64,000 nt of DNA from Planotetraspora phitsanulokensis (GTDB taxonomy: Bacteria > Actinomycetota > Actinomycetes > Streptosporangiales > Streptosporangiaceae). The stretch lies in the NCBI RefSeq assembly GCF_016863295.1, contig NZ_BOOP01000039.1:1-64000 (forward strand), read 5' to 3'. The stretch's first letter is position 1. The number at the start of each line of letters is the position of its first letter. The notes under the pieces were generated by a model that was given only the letters and a program-made list of their open reading frames with translations, was not told where the DNA came from and searched no databases. A program made the position numbers and the translations under genes. Shown here one piece after another: positions 28,054 through 35,611 of this stretch.

Positions 28054-28503
28054 ATGGAGACCCTCTTTGAACACGCCGGCGGATACGACGGCCTTCACCG
28101 GTTCATCGAAATCTTCTACGCCGGCGTCCTGTCCGATCCGCTGCTGCAGCCGTTGTTCGGTGCGGGACGGCCCGAGCACGTGGCGCACCTGACGGCCTTC
28201 ACCGCGGAGACCTTCGGCGGACCCGACACGTTCTCCCAGGAGATGGGCGGATTCTCCCGGCTCATCGACGCGCACCGCGGCCTGATGATCACCGAAGACC
28301 AGCGGCAGCGGTTCATCGAGTTGTACATGGCGGCCGCGGATCGAGCGGGACTTCCCGACGACGAACCGTTCCGGGACGCGCTGCGTTCGCATGTCGACTT
28401 CGGCTCGCAGGTGGCCATGCAGAATTCCCACGCCGAGACCGACGACCAGCTGCACCCGCTCCGCGAGGTCCCCCAATGGGACTGGCCCGCGCCGTCCGCG
28501 TGA
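28054..28503 (+). CDS. Truncated haemoglobin, group II-like
   Basis: 149 aa from ATG 28054; a longer in-frame start exists at 27922 but the domain begins right after 28054 ('LFEHAGGYDGLHRFIEIFYA'). 'DPLLQPLFGAGRPEHVAHLT' and 'FSRLIDAHRGLMITEDQ' carry the truncated-globin helix B-E pattern and the proximal His (DAH-R). The length and 'ETFGGPDTF' motif fit group II. It binds haem and likely handles O2 or NO. It is not coupled to neighbours. Confidence 0.92.
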   Translation: METLFEHAGGYDGLHRFIEIFYAGVLSDPLLQPLFGAGRPEHVAHLTAFTAETFGGPDTFSQEMGGFSRLIDAHRGLMITEDQRQRFIELYMAAADRAGLPDDEPFRDALRSHVDFGSQVAMQNSHAETDDQLHPLREVPQWDWPAPSA

Positions 28504-28609
28504 TCCCCGGCACCCGGGTCAGCGCTGTCCGTGCTCGTAGAAGGCGGTGACGCGGGCCGCCGGGCGACCCGCGTTCCCGCTTCCGGACCTCTGAGCCTGC
28601 CGTACGGGA

Positions 28610-29194
28610 TCAGGCAGGCCGGGCGCGCACACCGTCGAGGGCGATCCCGAGCACCCGCTCGCGCTGCTCGTCGTCGACGAAGGACGCGCCGGTGATCCCG
28701 CTGACCAGGCGGAGCACGTCGTCGAAGCTGATGTCCGCGCGGGCGTCCCCGGCCTCCTGCGCCCGTGCGAACAGGGGCTCCCCCGCTCCGTACATGACGT
28801 CCCTGCAGGCGCGGAACATCGCGGATTCGCGGTTGAGCGCTTCGGAGATCGCGGCCTTTGTCGCGACATATCCGACGAAGCGTCGCAACCAGGTGACGAG
28901 GGCCTCCCACGGCGGCAGGTCGGCGACCTTCTCCGCCTCACGGCGGAGCCCCTCCACGTCGTCGACGTACACCGCGTCGAACAGGTCCTGGCGCGTGGGG
29001 AAGTTGCGGTACAGGGTGCCGATGCCGACACCCGCCCGGCGGGCGATGTCCTCCAGCGACGCCCCGGTGCCGTGCTGGGCGAAGGCCTCACGCGCCGCGA
29101 CGAGCAGGGCGTCGAAGTTCCTCCGGGCGTCGGCGCGGTGCGGGCGCCGTACCGCGACGGCAGAGCCCGTGCCTGTGATTGTGCGCTCTGTCAC
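28610..29194 (-). CDS. TetR-family regulator of the divergent MFS exporter
   Basis: 194 aa from GTG 29194 (GGGAG 6 nt upstream). The helix-turn-helix lies at about residues 22-70: 'FDALLVAAREAFAQHGTGAS', 'RRAGVGIGTLYRNFPTRQDL'. The C-terminal domain ('VTWLRRFVGYVATKAAISEA') is of the common AcrR/SACE_7040-like type. It diverges from an MFS drug exporter. The intergenic region holds three palindromes in 22-bp phase starting 35 bp upstream of its start, so local repression of both genes is likely. Confidence 0.93.
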   Translation of the reverse strand: MTERTITGTGSAVAVRRPHRADARRNFDALLVAAREAFAQHGTGASLEDIARRAGVGIGTLYRNFPTRQDLFDAVYVDDVEGLRREAEKVADLPPWEALVTWLRRFVGYVATKAAISEALNRESAMFRACRDVMYGAGEPLFARAQEAGDARADISFDDVLRLVSGITGASFVDDEQRERVLGIALDGVRARPA

Positions 29195-29228
29195 AGATGA
29201 CTCCCAGGTAGGGCTGCCGTTTGTCAGC

Positions 29229-29286
29229 GGAGGTACGCCTCCGTTATTGTGGAGGCAAGCCTCCGGTATTGCGGAGGTTCTCCTCC
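29229..29286. promoter_or_regulatory. Three tandem TetR operators with 22-bp period
   Basis: GGAGG-N4-CCTCC occurs at 29229-29242, 29251-29264 and 29273-29286. Starts are exactly 22 bp apart, two helical turns, with similar 8-bp spacers (gttattgt, ggtattgc). All three face one side of the helix, suiting cooperative binding by the adjacent TetR. They lie between the divergent TetR and MFS genes. Confidence 0.8.
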
Positions 29287-29399
29287 ACTTTAACAGCCTG
29301 GGTCGTCGGCCGCGGATGCCGTGAGAGGCACCGGCGACCGGCCCCTTCGCCGGCATGCCACCCGCGACCCAGGCGTCATTCATATCGAAGGACCCCTTC

Positions 29400-30848
29400 A
29401 TGGCAGGCGCCACCTCATCGGCGCGGCGCACCTTCGTGGTGCTGTCCGCCGCCGCCGCCGCTTTCTCGATCATGCAGTCTCTGGTCACCCCGGTGCTGCC
29501 GACCATCCAGCACGATCTGCACACCAGCCAGGGCACGGTGACCTGGGTGCTGACGGCGTGGTTGTTGTCGGCGTCGGTCGCGACCCCTCTCCTGGGCCGG
29601 ATCGGCGACATGATCGGAAAAGAGCGCACACTCCTCGTCGCCCTCGGCGCGATCGCCGTCGGATGCCTGATCGCCGCGATCGCCCCCAACCTCGGGGTGC
29701 TGATCGTCGGCCGGGTCGTCCAGGGGCTCGGCGGAGCGGTGTTCCCGGTGTCGTTCGGGATCATCCGTGACGAGTTCCCCGCCGAGCGGGTGCCTTCGGC
29801 GGTCGGCGGCCTGTCCGCCGTCATCGCCGCGGGAGGCGGCCTGGGCATCGTGCTGGCCGGTCCGATCGTCGGAGCGCTCGACTGGCGGTGGCTGTTCTGG
29901 ATTCCGATGATCGTCGTGACGGTGACCGCGATCCTCGCGCATCGGTACGTGCCGGAGTCGCCGGTGCGGACTCCGGGACGCATCGACTGGCTGGCCGCGG
30001 TGCTCCTGTCGGGTTGGCTGGTGGCGCTGCTGATCCCGCTCAGCGAAGCCGCGTCGTGGGGCTGGGGGTCGGCCCGGGTGATCGCGTTGTTCGCCGCCGC
30101 GGCGGTCCTGTTCGCCCTGTGGATCACGGTCGAGACCAGGTCCCGCAACCCGTTGATCGACATGCGGATGATGCGGCTGCCCGCCGTGTGGACGACCAAC
30201 CTCGTGGCGCTGCTGTTCGGCGCCGGCATGTTCTCCGTGTACGCGTTCCTGCCGCAGTTCATGCAGATACCCCGGGAGGCGGGCTACGGGCTCGGCTCCA
30301 CGGTCACCGGCGCCGGGCTCCTGATGTTGCCCATGCTCGTGACGATGGCCGTCGGCGGATCGATCAGCGGCCCGATCTCCCATCGCGTCGGCGCCAAGGC
30401 CCAGCTCGTCTTGGGGTCGGCGGGCAGCGCGCTCTCGTGCGCCGGGTTCGCCGCCTACCACGACCAGCCGTGGCAGCTCGCCGTCGCCGGCGGCGTCTTC
30501 GGACTCGGCCTCGGACTGGCCTACGCCTCGATGACCAGCCTGATCGTGCAGAGCGTGCCGGCGCGCCAGACCGGCGCCGCCAGCGGCATGAACGCCAACA
30601 TCCGCACCATCGGCGGGTCGATCGGCACCGCGGTGGTGAGCTCCATCGTCACGGGTCACCTGCAGCCCGGTGGCCTGCCGTACGAGTCGGGCTACACGCA
30701 CAGCTTCACGGTGCTCGCCCTGACCTCCGCGGCCGCCGTCGTGGTGGCGCTGTTCATTCCGTCCGCGCGGGGGCGCCGCGCATCCGCGGCCGCCGCGCGC
30801 GAGACCCCGGCCGCCGCGCCGGCGTCCGTCGGCGGTGGGAAGGACTGA
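29400..30848 (+). CDS. MFS drug exporter (DHA2/EmrB-QacA type)
   Basis: 482 aa from ATG 29400 (GAAGGA 7 nt upstream). The hydrophobic pattern fits about 14 transmembrane helices. Motif A between TM2 and TM3 reads 'GRIGDMIGKERTL', and TM5 has the exporter motif C-like 'GLGIVLAGPIVGALDWRWLF'. The family expels hydrophobic drugs by proton antiport. The divergent TetR and triple operator indicate substrate-induced expression. The C-terminus is Ala/Pro-rich and short. Confidence 0.93.
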   Translation: MAGATSSARRTFVVLSAAAAAFSIMQSLVTPVLPTIQHDLHTSQGTVTWVLTAWLLSASVATPLLGRIGDMIGKERTLLVALGAIAVGCLIAAIAPNLGVLIVGRVVQGLGGAVFPVSFGIIRDEFPAERVPSAVGGLSAVIAAGGGLGIVLAGPIVGALDWRWLFWIPMIVVTVTAILAHRYVPESPVRTPGRIDWLAAVLLSGWLVALLIPLSEAASWGWGSARVIALFAAAAVLFALWITVETRSRNPLIDMRMMRLPAVWTTNLVALLFGAGMFSVYAFLPQFMQIPREAGYGLGSTVTGAGLLMLPMLVTMAVGGSISGPISHRVGAKAQLVLGSAGSALSCAGFAAYHDQPWQLAVAGGVFGLGLGLAYASMTSLIVQSVPARQTGAASGMNANIRTIGGSIGTAVVSSIVTGHLQPGGLPYESGYTHSFTVLALTSAAAVVVALFIPSARGRRASAAAARETPAAAPASVGGGKD

Positions 30849-30895
30849 CCGCGGGGAAGGCCGGCGGCGGAAAAGGCTGACGGCGCGCCCTCGTC

Positions 30896-31477
30896 TCACT
30901 CGGCCGGGGCCGCGCGACGTGCCCGCCTGGCGGATTCGACCAGCAGGCCCGCCGCCGTCCTGGCCTGCGCGGCCGTTTCGGGAGCTCCGAGGATCCCGGC
31001 GGTGACCATGGCCCCCTCGGCGAGCAGGAGCAGCTGGCCGGCCAGCTCCCGGGGAAGGTCCGCCTCGGCCGCGAGGGTCTCCAGGTAGCTCCTGAACGCC
31101 TGCTTGTGCCGCCGGGCCTGGGTGGCCACGGTCGCCGACGTGGCCCCCAGCTCGCCGAAGGAGTTGATCCACGCGCACCCTCGGAAGCCGGGCTCGGCGA
31201 ACCACCGCTCGAGCCAGTCGAAGACCGCGATGATCCGGCCCTCGGGGTCGTCGCACGCCTCCACGTGGTCGGCGAGACGCCGCCGCCAGCTGAGGTCACG
31301 GCGCTCGAGGTAGGCCTCGACGAGCCGGTCCTTCGTGGCGAACAGCTGGTAGAGGCGTTTCAGCGAGACTCCCGACAGGCTGCGGATGTCGTCCATGCCG
31401 ACGGCCTGGATGCCTCTGCCGTAGAACAGCTCCTCGGCCGCGTCGAGCACCTGGTCGCGCGCCGCCCCCTGGTCCAC
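30896..31477 (-). CDS. TetR-family regulator
   Basis: 193 aa from GTG 31477 (GAGG 8 nt upstream); an in-frame ATG further upstream at 31564 would place the start beyond the operators and is rejected. Helix-turn-helix: 'DQVLDAAEELFYGRGIQAVG' and 'RSLSGVSLKRLYQLFATKDR'. The C-terminal region ('WFAEPGFRGCAWINSFGELG') matches the TetR_C group with a conserved FRGC motif. It diverges from an NTF2-like gene; two palindromes between them are its probable sites. Confidence 0.92.
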   Translation of the reverse strand: MDQGAARDQVLDAAEELFYGRGIQAVGMDDIRSLSGVSLKRLYQLFATKDRLVEAYLERRDLSWRRRLADHVEACDDPEGRIIAVFDWLERWFAEPGFRGCAWINSFGELGATSATVATQARRHKQAFRSYLETLAAEADLPRELAGQLLLLAEGAMVTAGILGAPETAAQARTAAGLLVESARRARRAAPAE

Positions 31478-31503
31478 GCGATCACCTCGCCCCTCCGTTG
31501 ACG

Positions 31504-31547
31504 TAGAGAACCAGCGTTCTCTAGGGTAAACGAGAACGCTCGTTCTC
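31504..31547. promoter_or_regulatory. Two TetR operators, 26-bp period
   Basis: TAGAGAAC-N4-GTTCTCTA (31504-31523) has perfect 8-bp arms, and GAGAAC-N4-GTTCTC (31532-31547) has 6-bp arms. The cores start 26 bp apart. They lie between the TetR gene and the divergent NTF2-like gene and would cover both promoters. Confidence 0.75.
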
Positions 31548-31584
31548 CGGACGGGCGCCGTCATCCCGCAGACAAGGAGAGGTC

Positions 31585-32043
31585 ATGGGTCAGCGCCCGC
31601 CACTTCCGCCCTTCGACCACGAGAGCGCGCTGCAGAAGGTCCAGGCCGCAGAGGACGCGTGGAACACCCGCGACCCGCAGCGGGTCGCGCTCGCCTACAC
31701 GCCGGACTCGGTCTGGCGCAACCGCGACACCTTCATCACCGGGCGCAAGGCCATCGTCGAGTTCCTCACCCAGAAGTGGGAACGCGAGCTCGACTACGCG
31801 CTGCGCAAGGAACTGTGGGCCTTCGACGGCAACCGCATCGCCGTCCGCTTCCAGTACGAATGCCACGACGCCGAAGGGCGGTTCTGGCGGAGCTACGGAA
31901 ACGAACTCTGGGAGTTCGACGGCGACGGCCTCATGGCCCGCCGGGAGGCCAGCATCAACGACGTCCGCATCCAGGAGCACGAAAGGCGCATCCTCGGGCC
32001 GCGCCCGGACGACGAGCGCGGGAAGCCGTTCCCGATCCGGTGA
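31585..32043 (+). CDS. NTF2-like (SnoaL fold, DUF1348) protein
   Basis: 152 aa from ATG 31585 with AAGGAGAGG upstream. A compact alpha+beta barrel is predicted, with family motifs '[20 protein letters not shown]', '[20 protein letters not shown]' and '[14 protein letters not shown]'. This matches DUF1348 proteins of about 150 residues. Catalytic role and ligand are unknown. It diverges from the TetR gene with paired operators, so it is probably induced by a small molecule. Confidence 0.9.
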   Translation: MGQRPPLPPFDHESALQKVQAAEDAWNTRDPQRVALAYTPDSVWRNRDTFITGRKAIVEFLTQKWERELDYALRKELWAFDGNRIAVRFQYECHDAEGRFWRSYGNELWEFDGDGLMARREASINDVRIQEHERRILGPRPDDERGKPFPIR

Positions 32044-32079
32044 CGCCGCGCCCCGCCGCGGCGCACGACGTCGTGATCG

Positions 32080-32913
32080 TCACGTGGCGGCGGCGAGGCC
32101 GCCCAGCCTGGCCAGGGCCCGCTCGGACGGGCTGCCGGGCTCGGACTGGAGGACGATGAGGAGCTGCCCGGAGGCGCTGCAGACCGCGAAGATCTCGAAC
32201 GTGAGGACTATGTCGCCGACATCGTCGCGGTGGATGCGGATGGTTCCGTGGGTCCTGTCCTGAACGTCATGGCGGGCCCACAGCCGCCGGAAGTCGTCGC
32301 TTCCGATCGAGAGCTGCTCGACCAACTCGTACAGGGACGGATCACCGCGGTTCGTCCCCACGGCGGCCCGCAGATGCGCCACCTTGAACGACGCCTCCTG
32401 CTCCCAGTCCCGGTAGAACCGCCGGGACGCCGGGTTGAGGAAGGCCATCCGGATCAGGTTGTCGTTGTACTCCATGCCCTCGTAGAGGGCGGAGCCCAGC
32501 GCGTTCTGCGCCAGCACGTCCCAATGGCGGTTCACCACCAGCGCCGCCACGTCGTCCTGGCGTTCGATGAAGCGCAGCACCTGGGAGCCGACCGGCTCTC
32601 CCCGGCTGCCGATCACCCTTCCCATCTGACCCGCCCTCCGGTGCGCCAGCTCGTACAGGTGCCGGGTGGCCGCGAGGTCGAGCTGGAGAACACGGGCGAG
32701 GGCGCCGAGCACCTGATCCGAGGGGTCACGTTCACTTCCCTGCTCGAGCCTCATGTAGTAGTCGGTGCTGACACCGGCCAGCCGGGCGACTTCGTCATGG
32801 CGAAGCCCGGGCGTCCGCCGCCGGGGGGCGACGTCGTCCGGTCCCACGCGTTCGGCGGCCGTGACCTGGCGCCGGGCGCGCAGGAAGTCTCCGAGGGGAC
32901 CTCCACCTGCCAT
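32080..32913 (-). CDS. XRE-family regulator with MmyB-like ligand domain
   Basis: 277 aa. The N-terminal helix-turn-helix ('RTPGLRHDEVARLAGVSTDY', 'YMRLEQGSERDPSDQVLGAL') is followed by the MmyB-like domain (about 105-270: 'WDVLAQNALGSALYEGMEYN', 'RFYRDWEQEASFKVAHLRAA'), a PAS-like fold thought to bind fatty acids or related ligands. Such genes typically autoregulate and control a neighbouring oxidoreductase; none is adjacent here. Confidence 0.93.
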   Translation of the reverse strand: MAGGGPLGDFLRARRQVTAAERVGPDDVAPRRRTPGLRHDEVARLAGVSTDYYMRLEQGSERDPSDQVLGALARVLQLDLAATRHLYELAHRRAGQMGRVIGSRGEPVGSQVLRFIERQDDVAALVVNRHWDVLAQNALGSALYEGMEYNDNLIRMAFLNPASRRFYRDWEQEASFKVAHLRAAVGTNRGDPSLYELVEQLSIGSDDFRRLWARHDVQDRTHGTIRIHRDDVGDIVLTFEIFAVCSASGQLLIVLQSEPGSPSERALARLGGLAAAT

Positions 32914-32992
32914 GTCCTAATTAAGCCAAGACGCCGTCGTCGCAGCTAGGTCGTGCTGTACCCAGCAGTGAGACACCCACCCAAGGGCACCC

Positions 32993-35611
32993 TCAGGGGG
33001 TCTCCCCCGCCTGCAGGGCTCTGGTCACCGCCCTCCCCGTCATCGCGTACGCCAGGGCGCCCAGGACGGCGACCGCGCTCACTCCGGCGGCCAGCAGCGA
33101 CGGGATCCCGAAGCTGATCGGGAACCCGTCGACCTGCAGACCGGCGTAGGCGGACAGATCGATGCCGGGGCCGAGCGAGAGCGGGAGGGTGAGCCCGAGC
33201 GCGAGACCGCCGAGCGAGGCGAGCACGATCAGCGGGGCGATCTCCAGCACGGTGAGGCCGCGTCCCTGCCGCCTGGACAGCCCGGCGGTCCTCAGGTACG
33301 CCAGCGTGCGGGCCCGGTCCACGGCGCCGATCATCAGCGCGATGACCACCGCCACGAGCGCGTAGCCCGCGAGCGCGACCGTGACGAGGGCGAAGGCCAT
33401 CACGATCGTGCTCGTCAGTGGGCTGTCGGCGATCTTGCGCAGTGCGTCGTCGGCGGTCACCACGAGGACCTGCGGCTCGTCGACCGCGCGGAGCAGGCTC
33501 GCCCGGTCGACGTCTCCCTTCACCAGCAGCGTGTTGGCGAACGGGACCGTCCCCGACCGCTTCGCCGCGTCGTACGGCAGGACGATCAGCTCGTCGCCCG
33601 TCTCGGCCAGCCCGGGAAGCGCCGTGATCGTCCCCCGGTTGACCACCGTCATCGGCGCGGGCCAGCCGAGGTCGAACGTCGGCAGCCCGCTGAGCGACGG
33701 CGAGACCAGCGCCGGCACCCCGTCGGGCGTGGGAGCGGCCGGCGCGGGCACGACGAGCGGGGTGCCCGACGCCATCCGCCGGTAGGCCGCGAGGTCCAGG
33801 GCGATGACGCGCACTCTTCGGCCGCCGACGCTGATCTGCGCGAGGCCCCTGGCCACCGGCAGCACGTCGTCGACCCCCGGCAGCCCGCGAACCCTGTCGA
33901 TGGTCTCCGGCGCGATGTCGGCGTCGCGCTCGATCCGGGCTGACGCCCCGACCTGCCGCCAGGCGGCCGTCCGCTGCGTGTCACCGATCGCCTGGGAGAC
34001 CACCGCGCCGAACACGGACACCGCCAGCGCGGGCAGCAGGATCAGCACGGCCAAGGGGGCCGACCCCCGGGCCCTGGCCGCCTGGGTGAGGGCCAGGAAG
34101 GGCACGGCGCGGTGCCTCGCCAGCCGTCCGGCCAGGCGGAGCGGGTAGGGGTAGCCCCTGAGCGTGACCAGCGCGGCCGCGAGGGTCGACGCCGCGGGCA
34201 CGGCCATCAGGAACGGGTCTCCGGCCACAGCCGTGCCGCCGGTGAGGCCCCTGGTGCGCAGAAGGTGGGCCCCCGCGAGGGCCAGGCCGACGACCGTCAC
34301 CTCCATGGCGGTCCTCCGGGGCGAGGATCGCCGCGCGACGAGGTCCGCGCGCCGGCCGAGCAATGGTTCGCGGGACCCCAGGGCGAGCCGTACGACGGGG
34401 AAGGCGAGCGCGGCCAGTGCGGGGATCACGGGACCGATGTGGGCGAGCGGGGTGGACGGCCCGGGCACCAGGGACGCCAGGCCGTACCCGAGCAGGACGG
34501 CGGGCAGCGCCGCGAGGGCGGCGACCGCGGCGCCGGTGCAGACGATCCGCACCGGCCCTCCGCCTCTGGCGCGCATCAACGACAGCGCCGCGTGCATCCG
34601 CTCGGTCAGCAGCTGCGACGCGAGCACGATCACGCCGACCGCGACCAGCCCGAGGCCGCCGAGGATGAGGAACATCAGCGTCTGCGCGGTCGCCAGCCTC
34701 GACAGGAAGCCGGTGAGCAGCGGCGAGAGGCCAGTCTGCAACGTGTACTGGCTCGACCCGGCGCCCCGCCCGCCGACCGTCCGGGTGTAGACGGCGAGAG
34801 CGGCGACCACGTCCGGCGCGTCGCGCGCGGTCACCGCCCGCGTGCCGAGGCCGAGCACCCACGAGTAGTGCACGCCGAGGCTGCTGTCCATGTGGGGCAG
34901 GCTGCCGCGGCCGGTGAGCCCGGTGATCCACTGCTGGTCGATTTCGCCGCTGCGTCGCAGGTTCACCCGCGGGACGCCCCGGTTGTGCTCCCAGAAGCCA
35001 TCCGCGGGATCGGTGAGCTCGTAGAACCCGGTGACGCGGGCGGCCAGTCCGCCGCCCGCCCCGAGCAGCAGCGTCGAGCCGACGTGGAGGCCCAGCTTGT
35101 CCGCCGCCTCGCGCACGAGCGCGATGTCGACCCGGTCGAGGTCCCGGCGGCCGACCCGGACGCGCCCCGGCGGCCCTGGCGGACCCCCCTCGACGTAGCG
35201 CACGCGACGGTCCGCCTCCGGGAGCCAGGCCAGGTCGACGAACTGGTTGGCCTGGTTCGGCTCCCCCACCCGGCCGACCACCGGCGTGCCGTACGTCGAG
35301 GCCCCGTAATGTCCCGTCCCGCCTGCCAGGACGACCTTCCGGAGGGCAGGCGGCAGATCGCGCCGCCATAGGGCGTCCTGGGCGGCGAACCGCGACGGGC
35401 CGGTGAACAGCTCGTCGAGGGGATTCGGCTGCAGTTCCACGCTCAGGTCGACGATGTCCGCGGTGCTGTCGTCGAGGACGCGGCGCAGGGCGTCGTCGTA
35501 GGACTTCTCGAAGACGCGGGGCAGCCCCGCCAGCAGCAGTGACGCGGTGAAGGCGAGCAGGGCGAGCGCCAGCGCCGCTCCCCGGTGCGCCCGCAGCAGG
35601 ATGAGGGGCAT
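32993..35611 (-). CDS. FtsX-like ABC transporter permease (second of pair)
   Basis: 872 aa from ATG 35611, which overlaps the upstream stop by one base (TGATG), so the two permeases are co-translated. N-terminal membrane helix ('GAALALALLAFTASLLLAGL'), a large extracytoplasmic domain (about 45-300), then two FtsX-type helical blocks (about 320-560 and 770-865, e.g. 'TIVMAFALVTVALAGYALVA'). MacB/LolCE-type architecture suggests mechanotransmission or lipid/peptide export driven by a cytoplasmic ATPase. No ATPase gene is found beside it. Confidence 0.88.
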   Translation of the reverse strand: MPLILLRAHRGAALALALLAFTASLLLAGLPRVFEKSYDDALRRVLDDSTADIVDLSVELQPNPLDELFTGPSRFAAQDALWRRDLPPALRKVVLAGGTGHYGASTYGTPVVGRVGEPNQANQFVDLAWLPEADRRVRYVEGGPPGPPGRVRVGRRDLDRVDIALVREAADKLGLHVGSTLLLGAGGGLAARVTGFYELTDPADGFWEHNRGVPRVNLRRSGEIDQQWITGLTGRGSLPHMDSSLGVHYSWVLGLGTRAVTARDAPDVVAALAVYTRTVGGRGAGSSQYTLQTGLSPLLTGFLSRLATAQTLMFLILGGLGLVAVGVIVLASQLLTERMHAALSLMRARGGGPVRIVCTGAAVAALAALPAVLLGYGLASLVPGPSTPLAHIGPVIPALAALAFPVVRLALGSREPLLGRRADLVARRSSPRRTAMEVTVVGLALAGAHLLRTRGLTGGTAVAGDPFLMAVPAASTLAAALVTLRGYPYPLRLAGRLARHRAVPFLALTQAARARGSAPLAVLILLPALAVSVFGAVVSQAIGDTQRTAAWRQVGASARIERDADIAPETIDRVRGLPGVDDVLPVARGLAQISVGGRRVRVIALDLAAYRRMASGTPLVVPAPAAPTPDGVPALVSPSLSGLPTFDLGWPAPMTVVNRGTITALPGLAETGDELIVLPYDAAKRSGTVPFANTLLVKGDVDRASLLRAVDEPQVLVVTADDALRKIADSPLTSTIVMAFALVTVALAGYALVAVVIALMIGAVDRARTLAYLRTAGLSRRQGRGLTVLEIAPLIVLASLGGLALGLTLPLSLGPGIDLSAYAGLQVDGFPISFGIPSLLAAGVSAVAVLGALAYAMTGRAVTRALQAGETP

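Noticed and set aside
28610-30262. 550-aa reverse frame reaching into the MFS gene
   Set aside because: Only the last 194 codons from GTG 29194 form a TetR; the rest is antisense to the exporter and crosses the operators.
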